Made by a program: the position numbers and the translations under genes. From Crocodylus rhombifer (Eukaryota; Chordata; Crocodylia; Crocodylidae), in assembly GCA_038503035.1 (NCBI GenBank), contig JAVSML010025176.1:1144792-1208791 (forward strand): a stretch of DNA of 64,000 nucleotides, given 5' to 3'. The notes beneath the pieces were generated by a model that was given only the letters and a program-made list of their open reading frames with translations, was not told the DNA's origin and did not search any database. Positions within the stretch are counted from its first letter, which is position 1. Every line of letters starts with the position of its first letter. Below are positions 25,201 through 35,481 of this stretch, in pieces.

Positions 25201-25789
25201 AATTTTTGTTAAAAAATACTTTTCACATTTAAACTAAAATAGTTAAACATTCAAAAATATGTTTGCTTTGTTAAAATAATTATATATGTTTGTTGTTGAA
25301 TAAAAATATCCAAAATACATAAGACTCTTGTCTTAAAAGTTAAATAAAACAATTTAAGTGTCTGTTGTTTTTAGTGATGGTTGCTGTTGTCCTCCTAATA
25401 CAGCATGGCAAAAATATCCCCCAAATATACATGATTAATCTAGAGAATTGGAGATAGTTCACCTCCCAATGACTTCACAAGTATCTTCTTTATTTAACTT
25501 TGGTAAATAAAATAACCAAATCATAATACAGTTTTCTGATGTAGCTGCATAATAAATCTGAAAAAATATCAAAATAAGTCACTGCTTTAACATATATAGT
25601 GTGTAACTTTTAAAAATGACACCTATATCTATCTCTGAGTTGTGAATAATACGTATTTAAGGTTATATCAAACAACAAGAATTAACTTTTTGTAGAAAGC
25701 AATGATTTAATCAAGGCTTCTTGACCAGTGATTTAAATTCTGATTTCATTCATGATTTAAATCAAAATGATTTAAATCAATCCACCCAG
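22283..25789 (+). mobile_element. hAT DNA transposon, 3,507 bp, nested in CR1
   Basis: The left end is CATGGTAGATT. The right end, reverse-complemented, is CTGGGTGGATTGATTTAAAT. Both fit an ancestral CAGGGTGGATT-like terminus, and CAGGG-type ends are typical of hAT. Perfect CTGGCAAC duplications flank the element, and the CR1 sequence is continuous if the element plus one duplication is removed. A broken transposase lies at 23808-25139 on the plus strand. The subterminal DNA has repeated GATTTAAATCA palindromes, probable transposase-binding repeats. Other fragments of the family lie at 29.4, 32.2 and 35.2-35.5 kb. This copy cannot encode its own transposase. Confidence 0.92.
23808..25139 (+). 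pseudogene. hAT transposase, broken
   Basis: The transposase of the surrounding hAT element would cut it out and insert it elsewhere by acting on its termini in the nucleus. The protein is spread over at least four frames. Residues near 23808-24000 include FHMVEDTHCTDMVQPLRPGY, SPPKRADIAGKMLDK and the LDG of LSLDGIQYP, matching the start of the RNase H-like core in related hAT proteins (DUF659-like). A middle piece (24556-24777) has LKPISIALNKVQGNHCFIAD. The C-terminal piece (24891-25139) holds the hAT dimerisation domain, with SSAGVEIIFSSFGLIHSKLR and an RLGTNKTGKLVFLF stretch. No BED zinc finger was found upstream. Stops and frameshifts near 24140, 24220, 24400-24550 and 24780-24890 inactivate it. 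Confidence 0.9.
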
Positions 25790-25797
25790 CTGGCAAC
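25790..25797. repeat. Right 8-bp target-site duplication of the hAT element
   Basis: CTGGCAAC, the exact partner of 22275-22282. CR1 sequence resumes immediately after it. Confidence 0.9.
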
Positions 25798-26130
25798 ACT
25801 CCTACTAACGCAGATCAGCATGCTGTTAGCCACCTCTGCAATAAGGGCACTGTTGGCTCAACTCCAACTTACTGCCCACTGTAACCCCCAAGTCTTTTTC
25901 TGCAGAGCTGCTGCTTAGGCAGTCAGTCCCCAGCCTGTATTGGTGCATGGGATTGTTCTGTCCTAAGTACAGGACTTCATACTTGCCCTTACTGAACCTC
26001 AAGAGGTTTCTTCTGGTACAATCCTTCAATTTGTCAAGGTCTCTCTGGATCCTAGCCCTACTCTTCAGTGTATTTACTACTCTCCCCAGCTTGGTGTCAA
26101 CTGCTAATGTGCTGCCTGCATGCTGCACAG
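25798..26130 (-). pseudogene. CR1 LINE copy C, 5' part (RT fragment)
   Basis: This is the continuation of the split minus-strand CR1. The minus-strand frame 25826-26128 reads VDTKLGRVVNTLKSRARIQR, then DLDKLKD, NLLRFSKGKYEVLYLGQNN, PMHQYRLGTD and SSSAEKDLGVTVGSKLELSQ. It matches the RT segment just after the catalytic box in CR1 ORF2. The canonical D-D-T-K motif appears as VDTK, so one catalytic aspartate is gone. The 5' limit is near 26130, where similarity ends. The element is 5'-truncated inside the RT. Confidence 0.88.
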
Positions 26131-26349
26131 CATTTGCAAGCCTAGGAGCAAGACCAACCAGGAAGGCTCAACAGCAGAGACTCACCACCCAGGATTAGGT
26201 CCCCAGCGTCATCTCTCTCAAGCACCATAGGTGTCAGGACAATCTCATTAAGAAGGCCCTGGCAAACTAATCCCTGTGATGCCTGGCCACAGGGTGGGAG
26301 ATGAACACAGCTACGTAAATTTCAGGTCAGTATACTGAAAACTTGTTTG

Positions 26350-29300
26350 GAAAAAAAGGTTTCTTTATTAAAGTTTCTTTATTAAAGTTCACAAGCATTC
26401 AAACACTGTATGCTGTGCTCCTGAAATGAGGTGTTTTGCAAATGGGAGTGGGGTGTGCTAAGGGTCATTTCTTAACTCAAGACAAGGGAGGTAGGAGGGG
26501 AATAACCCTGAAAGTGGTCAACAAGAAGCCTTGCCCTAAAAAACCATGCTTGCCACCTTCCTGTGGACAGAGAACAGTATAAAAACATGGCATTACATTA
26601 TACAGAAGGGCTGTAGGGGCTGGGGTCCCACACCATGCTGCCTTCCTTAGACAAGTAACACTCTAAGAGTCTTTAAAGTTGGGGGAGCTTCTCCTGATCT
26701 CACATCTCCAGGTCATCCTAAAGGATAGTGCCCCCAGGCACCCATGCTGGAGAAGGCCTTAGAGTGGCATATAACTGAGGGGCCTGAAGTATGGACCAGT
26801 TTGGGACTGGGAAGAGAACTATCTGAGACAAAAAGCTGTGTCCCTGGGAAGGATGGTGGGGGTGATTATTTGGGACTGAAGAGGTGAGAGGAAAGAACTG
26901 AAGCCTGTAGAAGAAAGTCCTGGTAGCGGTGGAGTGTAAGGCAGGGAGGAAGGGAAGGACAGGGAAGGAGCAAAATGAAGCATAGCTTAGGTGCTCTTTC
27001 TATACTGACTGAAGCTGGCTGTGTAGGTCTCCTCCTCCACCTAACATGTCCATTAGTATCTCCAAATAGTCTGATTTGCCATGCCAGCTTCACTGGTGAC
27101 TTCAGCCTTCCAGCATTCCCTGAAGAAACACTGCATGCCTGGCCTGGTCCTCCTGACTAGATCAGCGCACTGCTCTTGATGGTACTTCATCCAGGTGATC
27201 CAGTCTTCTGCAGCCAGTTTTCCTCTTTGACGATGATACCAGGACTGCAAGCATCTTCTCATTGCTTTTCTTTCTCATCCTCCTCAGCCTGGAAATTTGC
27301 TAGCCTTGCTGCAGGTGTTGGTCCTGAAATGATAATACACATGGATGCTTTATTAAACTTGAATGACTAACTTCATGATAAGTTATGACCTCTTCATATT
27401 TGGTCTAGGCTCCCAAGATAGTAAGCCCATCAGCCACAGGGCTCTAGGATGGGAATCCTTCCCTGTTTGTCACTCACAGGCAATTGGGTTGCTTTTTATG
27501 ACCCTGAGGTATAGGGTAAATCTGGAGAGAGCTGCTCTCACTTGGGCTGCAAGCCTCTTCCTAGATTTTCAGGGGTGGTTTGGAGAGGGTGGGGCTGTAG
27601 TTGGCATCTAAATCCCAATACTCTTAATTATCATCCAATTTGGCATGCCCTCTCTATTTGAGGATAACTCTTCTGCCTATGTCATCACCAAGAGATGTAT
27701 GCTTTGGTGGTGGAAGCCTTTCAGTTAATGTTCTCCATCTGCTGGATATGGTCCTGCCCAAGGAACCCGACAACTGGAGGGGCCAAACAATTTGTGGTGG
27801 CACCCTGGAAAAAAGTCTGTATAAGTACCTCTTGAGGAAATTCAAATATTTGTCCTGGGAGACTGGGAGGTAAAACTTTCTATAGACTTCTTACTGGAAA
27901 GATTTTCCACACCTTCATGGAAAGTGCTTCCCACCCTCTACTGAACCTAGGATGCTCTTCTGCTCTCCAGCCTCCATCTTCTGAAGCCCTCACATACACA
28001 GCTGGAAAGGGTCTCCTTGCTGGAGCTATCAGCACTGTACCTTGAAGTCACTTCTAGGACCCTCTAACAAGGTCTTCCTGCTGAACCCAGGATGCTGTAC
28101 TGCTGCATACCCATTGCTGTCATGAAGCTCTAGGAACCTTCTCCACTATGGCCTGCCTGCGATCATGCTTAATCTATCTACTATCATCTTGCTCTGGGCT
28201 ATTTAAAATATGGTTTCAGTGGACATTGAGGAATGACTGAATGAACAACCGGAGAAATATTAAATATATGCTCTTAAAATTTTTAATCATCCCTGTTCGG
28301 TACCTTTCCCTCCATCATATCTATTTTCACTAATCAAACAGGGAGCAATGCCTATGGTTCTTTGCCATGTTCTGCCTGCATGGCTCTGTAACATTTCTAT
28401 AAGAAGTCAATCCTCCCGTCTGCAGTGAGCATAAATGACTGGAAAGGATGAATGCAGGTGAGGGTGCAATACGTAATGCAAACAAGCACAGAGTTGTTCT
28501 AACCTCTTTCTCCATTTACAATGTATATACATTACTTCAACTGATCATCCAATCACTAAATTGTACACTGTATGGAGACTGATCACAACAGGCTGGTAGA
28601 GCACTCAGCACTTCTTATGGAACCAGAAACAAGATCCTCCCAATAAGAAAATTCAGTGTCCCAGAGATTGCCTGTGGCCAACCCTGTCCTTCTCTTTGAG
28701 GTAAAAACAAGAGCCTTCCTTTGAAAGGCTCTGGCTGCCCTCCAACTCTGACTGCCCTGATATTGTGCACCTGTAAATTAACATTTGTAGGTTCAGCCAT
28801 GCCCCAAGCCCAGCACAAAGGAGGATGACAGTGATTTTCTAGGAGGTGCTGTCAGAGCACAGGTATGCTGCTACTCACCTACTCATCAGCAGGTTTGGTG
28901 TCCCTCAGAATGCAAGCATTCCCTCTAGGCAGCTGAGCCATGAGTGCTGACCAAGTAAAGACACGATGGTCTGATGGAACAACTGCAGGATGGTCCTCAA
29001 AAAATGTCAGTGCCAACAGCTGGTATACATTCTGCTTGGCTGGGAGGAACAGGAGGAATGACTCCTCAGGATCTTCCAGGACTTCCAAGGTCTGCTCTTG
29101 GTCCACAGCTTGGGCCAGATCCCTCCTGCTTGGGCCAGGTTCCTCCTGCTCCATGTCATTAGATAGCTCAGGCACTCTTTAGTCAGCAAGAAAGTGGGAG
29201 TCAGTATAGCCATCACCTGCAAAGATTCTTTAGAATGCACATTACCCAATAGGCACTCAGCTTGCATCCATGAGCTCTCCTGCACCTCCAGGACCTTTGC

Positions 29301-29350
29301 CTTGGCCTGGTATTGATACCAGTCGAAGTTGTACTCTGGAGCTGATATCT
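26350..29350. other. Unassigned low-repeat stretch, possible old element on minus strand
   Basis: I recognise no family here. At 26360-26387 a 14-bp unit TTTCTTTATTAAAG is duplicated in tandem. On the minus strand this yields two AATAAA signals just before a T-rich run, as at a transcript 3' end. Minus-strand frames upstream of it (27053-27262, 27654-27845, 28879-29175 and 29007-29285) have no motif I can name. The glutamate- and glutamine-rich PELSNDMEQEEPGPSRRDLA segment looks protein-like but proves nothing. It could be a decayed DNA transposon, a processed pseudogene or chance. Confidence 0.3.
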
Positions 29351-29424
29351 CTACTGAAATGCTTTTAATTATTTTCTGTAGGAATCCATGACAAGTACTG
29401 AAGACAGTGATCCCAAAAGTCCTC

Positions 29425-29775
29425 CTTAAACCAAAGTTTATTTTTTTTAAATTTAAAATTGGTTTAAAGAATTAAAATGTGCTATATTTCATTTTTATTT
29501 TTAAAAATAAACCTGTTTAAAAAACCTAAATTGTCATTCCATGTAAAAATCTAATCTATTATCTTTTAAAAGATAGTGAAGTGTTATGTTTGCTGCAAAA
29601 TCATTAAAGGCAAACCAGTAAGATGACAGAAGTCACTAATTAAACATCTAGATCCAAAATTTACTGAACTGCTAAAGTAGTTTTTTTGACAGCAGCAGCC
29701 TCCTCTGAAGATAAGACCATCTTTTTTTTTTTCACTTTATTCACCCAATTTGCTAAAATATACTTTGTTGTAAAG
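29425..29775 (+). mobile_element. hAT family relic, internally deleted
   Basis: An A/T-rich start like the left subterminal DNA of the 22.28-kb element is joined directly to a decayed stretch. That stretch parallels the dimerisation-domain DNA: GTCACTAATTAAACATCTAG, then GATCCAAAATTTACTGAACT, then GCAGCAGCCTCCTCTGAAG. The corresponding element sequence is around 24920-25060. The middle of the transposase is missing. Ends and target duplications could not be fixed. Confidence 0.65.
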
Positions 29776-29884
29776 TGCACAAGTAAAAAAAATGATTGAT
29801 CACCTAGTTCCCTGGCACTCTACCTTTTGGTCCCTCAGGCCAGAAGAATTAAGCAAGGCCTATCCACAAGCTGCATCATATCCT

Positions 29885-30228
29885 GGGTACCAGGATTGGG
29901 TCATGTGCCACCTTGCCATGATCTGGCCCAACACCACTTCCACCCAGCCCAGCATACCAGGATCAGGCCCCTCCCACTCCACCCAGCCCAGTGTGCCAGA
30001 ATCAGGCCCTGAACTGCCTCTACCAGGTCCTGCACATCAGATATAGCATACAGGGCCATGTTATCCAGACCACAGGACTCCCCACAGGTTGAAGAATTTG
30101 GCAGCAGAAGAACAGCAGTTACTGCTAACACTTCCCCACTGCAAAGTTGCCAGAGCCACACAGGCCACATGACACGTTTCCAAAACCCAGATCTGACCTG
30201 CAGACCAGGAGTTCGGTACCCGTGACTG
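29885..30228. repeat. GC-rich repeat with about 48-bp tandem subunits and a hAT-like right end
   Basis: Subunits of the form CCACCCAGCCCAGCATACCA followed by GGATCAGGCCC recur two to three times between 29905 and 30010. The right side reads CTGCAGACCAGGAGTTCGGT and ends CCCGTGACTG at 30228. Reversed, this gives a CAG start and resembles the 'CAGGGGTGGGCAAACT' class of non-autonomous hAT termini. The left end was not identified. Confidence 0.45.
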
Positions 30229-30578
30229 GGTGAATAAGAAATGTGTCATTCACTACTTCTAATGTAAATATCAAGATGGATTCTTCCTTAAGGATTCTTC
30301 CTCCCATCCTATCAAGCAACAAAGCTATGACCGGTATAGTTCTGATGGTCATAAAAGCACAAAAGCCCATCCAGGTATGTTCTAAAGCTTTAAAAGACCA
30401 AAGGTGAAGATTATGGAGGATGTTGATACCTAACAGGAAACATTTATAGGTACAGTAAAGAGTTCACCAGAAGAGACTGCAGGCATTCATGAAAAAAAAG
30501 CAAACAAGAAATGGCATTGCGTTAGTTCAATCTGGCTCCCCAGCAGCTATATAGATCTGGGACTTCAGCGGGGTTTTT

Positions 30579-30616
30579 TGGCACTTTTATTTAATTGCTA
30601 ATTCAAAAGTGTGCCA
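30579..30616. repeat. Short imperfect hairpin related to the 61.93-kb hairpin
   Basis: TTGGCACTTTTATTTAATT is followed by an imperfect complement ending AAAAGTGTGCCA. The arm sequence TTGGCACTTTTAT is shared with 61933-61984, which suggests two copies of one small family. Confidence 0.5.
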
Positions 30617-30619
30617 TCT

Positions 30620-32159
30620 ATGCAGACATTGGGTGAGCTGGGTCAAACTAAAGTGATGCCTCTTCTGGTCATGTGCTGTATTTGATGTGGGGGCATGCTG
30701 AGCTTAAAGAAGAGCGCCATTTGGGGGGGTTATGTCTGTAAGCAGCCTATGGGAATAACCCAAGAACAAGCAGGAGGCAGAGGAGAGTGGCAACTTAAAG
30801 ACTACATTTGATAAAGACTGTTGGAAAACAATGAAAAATAACCTGACACAAGGATTTTTTGTCTTCAGATTAAGAATCAATCTCAAGTTAAATAAAAAGA
30901 GAAATCCAAAAAGGGGCCAAGAGGCAGATATAACAACACAAAAGACAATATTTGTGTAATGCAGGGAAGAAGTTAGGCGAGGGTAGAAGCACTTAAGAAA
31001 TGTGAGAGCATTTTAAAAAGGGGATCTTCATACAGAGAAAAGGCTATCAACTGCACTCCAGTCTGATAAAGGACAAAAATGAAAGACTTTTAGTTACGAA
31101 AAAAACACAATTATAGAAAGGTAGAGGGAGCATTCTAATGAATTCTTAATGATCAGATGGATAAAGACAAACAACAAATGGCCATTTTCCAGACAGCTGT
31201 ACCATTTATTGAATCATGAACTTTTGAAGAGATGCAAGAAATAGACCACTCAGGGGAAAAAAAAAACACAAAAAACACCAGGTGATAATAATGTTGCTGC
31301 TGAATTATTAAAAAGAGATAAGCCAAGTCACAAGATTTTTGTAAACTGATTTTCTTAGAGGTTTGAAAAAACACAGAGAGCCAGATATGTTGAGAGACTA
31401 AAGGCTGGGGACTCAGAGTGGGAAGGAGACCAGGCTCCCACTTTGCTGTAGAAGCCATGTCTGTGCTGGCTCCAGGGGTCCTTCTCAGAAGCCAGACAAG
31501 GCTGCAGCTGTCCTGAGCAAACACCCTTCTGAGGGCACTACATCACACTACTATAAGGCTTATTAGTTCATATGACTGACAGATCTAAAGTCACACTTGA
31601 AAGAGGACAACTAAATATAAAATACTGAGAAAAAATTGTGGGCCAGCAAAGGAAGAAGGTATGTGGTCTAATAAGGAATTGCAACAGAACCAAACACAGA
31701 TGATGTACAGAAATATCAGGGACCTCATCTGGCAGGACAAACAGTTTCAATGACAAAAGATATAGCAGCTCTGTGCATCTTGGAACACCATTTACTTTAT
31801 AACTGACTGAAAAGCTGCAGGGATAATATTGAATGTAATAAAGTAAATTATAAAAAATGAGAAAAATACACCTTTGACAAAACTTTGAGAGTTGACTGCA
31901 GCAAAGGACGTCTAGATCTAAAATGCCAGACAGTAAGATAAGTAAATAAAGCAATATAATTTGCTTAAATAAATATGTATGGATATAGTGTATCCTTGTA
32001 TGTAACAAAAAGTAGTACTTAATTATACAACCAAGGGAAAAAAATCAATTATACAACCAATGGTTAGGAAAATAACTAAAACATAGAAATATAAAAGAAG
32101 ATTAAATTTGATTATTTTTATCATGGTTTCCTGCTTCCTCATTTTAATCATTATTGAAA
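30620..32159. other. No recognised gene
   Basis: AT-rich DNA with minus-strand frames of 60 to 146 codons (for example 31153-31524 and 31568-32008). These translate to hydrophobic, leucine- and phenylalanine-rich sequence without family motifs, typical of A-rich DNA read backwards. Nothing supported. Confidence 0.5.
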
Positions 32160-32196
32160 TCTGTGACTTCACTTTGATTTAAATCAATCTACCATG
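32160..32196. mobile_element. Terminal fragment of the hAT family
   Basis: TTTGATTTAAATCAATCTAC ends in CATG at 32196. Reverse-complemented, it gives CATGGTAGATT then GATTTAAATCA. This is the same terminal 11-mer as the left end of the 22.28-kb element followed by the subterminal palindrome of its right end. The rest of this copy is not recognisable nearby. Confidence 0.7.
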
Positions 32197-32199
32197 ATT

Positions 32200-34830
32200 T
32201 TGGGGTGGAAAGAGGAGGGAGAGGAGGGGGAAGTTGTTACGCATCAGCCTACATGTATATCTAGCATGGGCGTTTAAGCAGGCCTACCTTTCTCAGACCC
32301 ACTCATGGGTTTCATGCATCAGTCTAATTCTCCCCAAAAAACAACCAGATTAAGAAAAACTATCAGTTTTTAATCAGCTACAGGTGCTTTTTTTAAAAAA
32401 AAAAAAAGATCAGTTCCTGGGCTTTGGCAAAACCAAATCATGATGTCCAGGAAGAGTGTGAGCCATACTCCCCAGAACCAATGGCTCTTCCATTGTTCAT
32501 TTAAAATTGTCAAGATATGCCAACCTCTCTACAAACACCTGAAGTCTTCTTGCTCTTCTACTTTTTTCCCCTTTATAGCTCACAGTCAACCTGAAGTAAC
32601 CTATTCCTACAATAAACATCTCAATGAGTAGGCCAACATGCAATATTTCTACACTACTATAGAGCTGTTCCACCTTTGTTATTTATGCTTAGCAAGGTAA
32701 CTAGAACTGAAGATAAATATAGTTAAAGTTGTTATTAATATTGTGAGTAACCATAGTACATGCAAACTGAGAACATACGGATAAACACAGCAACATAATT
32801 ACCAAGAAAAGGTATTCTGAGTCAGACTCATTAGAAAAGTATAATTATAAAAAAAACTATCATAAATATTGGACGAATATTTACATATTAAGTATGACTG
32901 ACACTGCTTCTACTGGTATTTCCTGGGTTACCCCATCAGTACTTCTGTTCCCATTTCTACACAAAGCCAAGCTACTTGTCCAATACCCAACTTCCTATTC
33001 TACCTTCTTTTTGCTGTTCTGTTCTTACTTGATCTCCTCTAGCTCTTGGTCTTTAAGAGCCAACTTTCTCTCTTCACATTATTTCCTATTTATCCCAATC
33101 CTCACACTGTATCCCTGAATAACCACTAAGCTTCACACTGCCATTTCATACTCACATATTGTCAAATACATATTCACTCTTCACCAGATCCCCCACAGCA
33201 GATTTACCATCTTGCACCAATACCAGCCCTTTATCCTCTCACTCAAATAATATTCATTTTGACAAGTTAATTCATGATTAGAGATGTTAAAAATAAATAC
33301 TAAGCTCTGGTCAGTTGATGCTCATTCTCTATCACATCCCAATATTGCTGACAAATTATTTTACCCTCCATAAACCAACCATTTTAACAGATTAATTTTA
33401 TTCTTAAACCTGCATGATTATGGCTGATTTTCAGTACCTGAATCAGAGTAGTTATCACAGATATAATAAATGAAGTGGAACAGTGCCCTAAGGCGGACTA
33501 GATAGGATTTTTCTGTCGTTGCCAAATAGAAAGGAAAAACCGATAGAAAACAAAAAAAAAATACAACCCCACAGAAAGGCATGAAAGAAAACGAGGAGAA
33601 AGAAGTGCTTTTTGTTTTTATCTCGGCAAAAAGTTGGATAATAAAAGTTGCCAGGGAAGCAAGGCAACACAGGTATTCAAGGCAGGTAAGCTTCTCACAG
33701 GCCCTTCAGTCGGATTGCAACTACAAGCAATATATTTTTATAAGTGTTTATTAAAAAAGAAAGAGAGAAAAAAAGCTCCAGGAAAATAAATACATTAGGG
33801 ACTGTGTGAGAGGAAAAATCAGAATGCTGCTTGGGGTCTTTCCTTCAAGTCCAAAGGGCTATTTTATTTTATTTTCTATATGAAGGGTAACTAAAAGAGA
33901 GAGAGAGAGAGAGACTTAAATAAATAAATAAAATAAAATAAAATAAAAGCTTACCCATTTTAAACACAAACATTTCTATCAGGGAGGGAACTAGATCTCA
34001 GTCTTGAACTGTGATTCTTCCAAGTTCACTGTGGGTTTATAAAACTGAAACACTGGGAATAGTTATTCCATACATAGTACGCTTAATAAAAAGGCTGCAA
34101 GGCTGCAAGAAATTTTCCTAATTTTTGGCATAAGCATGTTCATAAACAACATACAAATGCAAGCCCTCTTAACAAGACCATTTCACAAATGTAACCTTTG
34201 GAAGCCACAAACAGTTCTGGACATGGATCATATTCATATTGTGTTGATATGAATAAAAATAATATTAATCTTTCTCCCATTCTATTAAACACCTAAATAA
34301 TTCAAGTTATATATAATAGATTTTTAACTGAAAATTCGAATAAATGTGATGAGAGACATAGCTGGAATGGTATCAAACACTATTTTACTGACTCAGTAGA
34401 ATATAGTATATTTCTAAATTAAATAATCATAAAAAGAAAAACCAAATCTGAGTTGCTACATTTGCTAGCAATTGGTTAATGATCAATACTGAGGTCAAAT
34501 CTACAAAAAGCATTATAAAGAATAAACATAGGTATAATGATGATTTATTGCACAAGAGTGAACACTTCTGGAAATAAAGAATATTATGTCCATAATCTGA
34601 TTTATTTAATTAGTGTCATTCATAGTATCCTATCTAACTGATTAATGAAAATAAAAAGTTAAGAAATGGCAAACTTTCATAATTAAATGCTTGAGTAGCT
34701 AAATAAAATAAAAGAGGACTGAGAATATTTTCTACTCTCCTTTACTGATGAGAAAAAAGTGAGATACATGTTTTTAAATGATTTGCAGAAGATCACAGTG
34801 AGTTGGTGTCAAACAGGATTACCATGCATA
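32200..34830. other. No gene recognised; simple repeats and a CpG-retaining patch
   Basis: AT-rich DNA. A (GA)n tract (33896-33914) runs into AAAT/AAAAT repeats (33917-33948). The patch 33480-33700 keeps more CpG dinucleotides than its surroundings and ends in AAGGCAGGTAAGC, a good splice-donor match (junction 33685/33686). No acceptor or coding frame supports an exon. Confidence 0.45.
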
Positions 34831-34835
34831 TTCAT

Positions 34836-35095
34836 CAGGGAACCTGGTTTTCTCCCTTTAAAAATCACAAATTCTATGATTAAACCCCCCAACAAATTCT
34901 CAGATTAAAAAACCCAAAATCCACGATTAAAATGAAATGCTACTATATATAAAGGTATCAATTGAACACAATGTTTTATTGATATATTTATCATTTTAAA
35001 GCAATTTGGAAGCTTACCCATGCCTCATTCACTATAATAAAATAAATTCTAAATACCTATAAATGTTGATGTTTGATGTTGGGTTTCTTATCATG
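34836..35095 (+). mobile_element. Possible left end of another DNA transposon
   Basis: CAGGGAACCTGGTTTTCTCC starts at 34836 and is followed by several degenerate units of AAATTCTCTGATTAAAA type (near 34870, 34895 and 34920). The CAGGG start and repeated subterminal units suggest a hAT-like left terminus. No right end or duplication was found, so the call is tentative. Confidence 0.35.
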
Positions 35096-35234
35096 GAAAA
35101 AAAATCAGAGCTCCATCTGCCCCTTTAGCTCACCAGGACTCAGGTCCAGGCCTCTCACCCCCAAGCCACAGCCCCCCAACTCTGCTGGTGCCCTTCACTC
35201 CTCACACATGGTCCTGTCAGAGGGGGCCCCCAAC

Positions 35235-35481
35235 TGCCAAATTATAATTCCAATTTCTAAGGTAGATGAAAAATTAACCTGAAAAAATATCAAAATAAAT
35301 CACTGCTTTAAAATGTATAGCGTGTACCTTCTAAAAATGAAACCTACATCTATGAGTTGTTAAAAATATGTATTAAGGTGATATCAGATAACAAGAATGC
35401 ATATTTGTAGAAAACAGTTATTAAATCAAGGCTTCCTGACCAGTCATTTAACTTGATTTGATTTAAAGCAAATCCACCCTG
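35235..35481 (+). mobile_element. hAT family 3' end, second copy
   Basis: This aligns along its whole length with 25535-25789 of the nested hAT element. Shared stretches include CTGAAAAAATATCAAAATAA and TAAATCAAGGCTTCCTGACC (the partner has TAATCAAGGCTTCTTGACC). It ends in AATCCACCCTG, whose reverse complement CAGGGTGGATT is the uncorrupted terminus expected for the family. CR1 sequence follows immediately. The left part of the copy is missing, and GC-rich DNA of another repeat (35100-35234) lies there. Confidence 0.85.

Noticed and set aside
28879..29285. Minus-strand 98-codon acidic frame as an exon of a known host gene
   Set aside because: It looks protein-like, but I cannot name a family, and a second frame is open over the same bases. 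It is left as an open question in the findings.
31568..32008. 146-codon hydrophobic minus-strand frame that could look like a membrane protein
   Set aside because: A-rich DNA read backwards gives F/L/S/I-rich sequence. There are no flanking splice sites, no conserved motif and no paralogue known to me.
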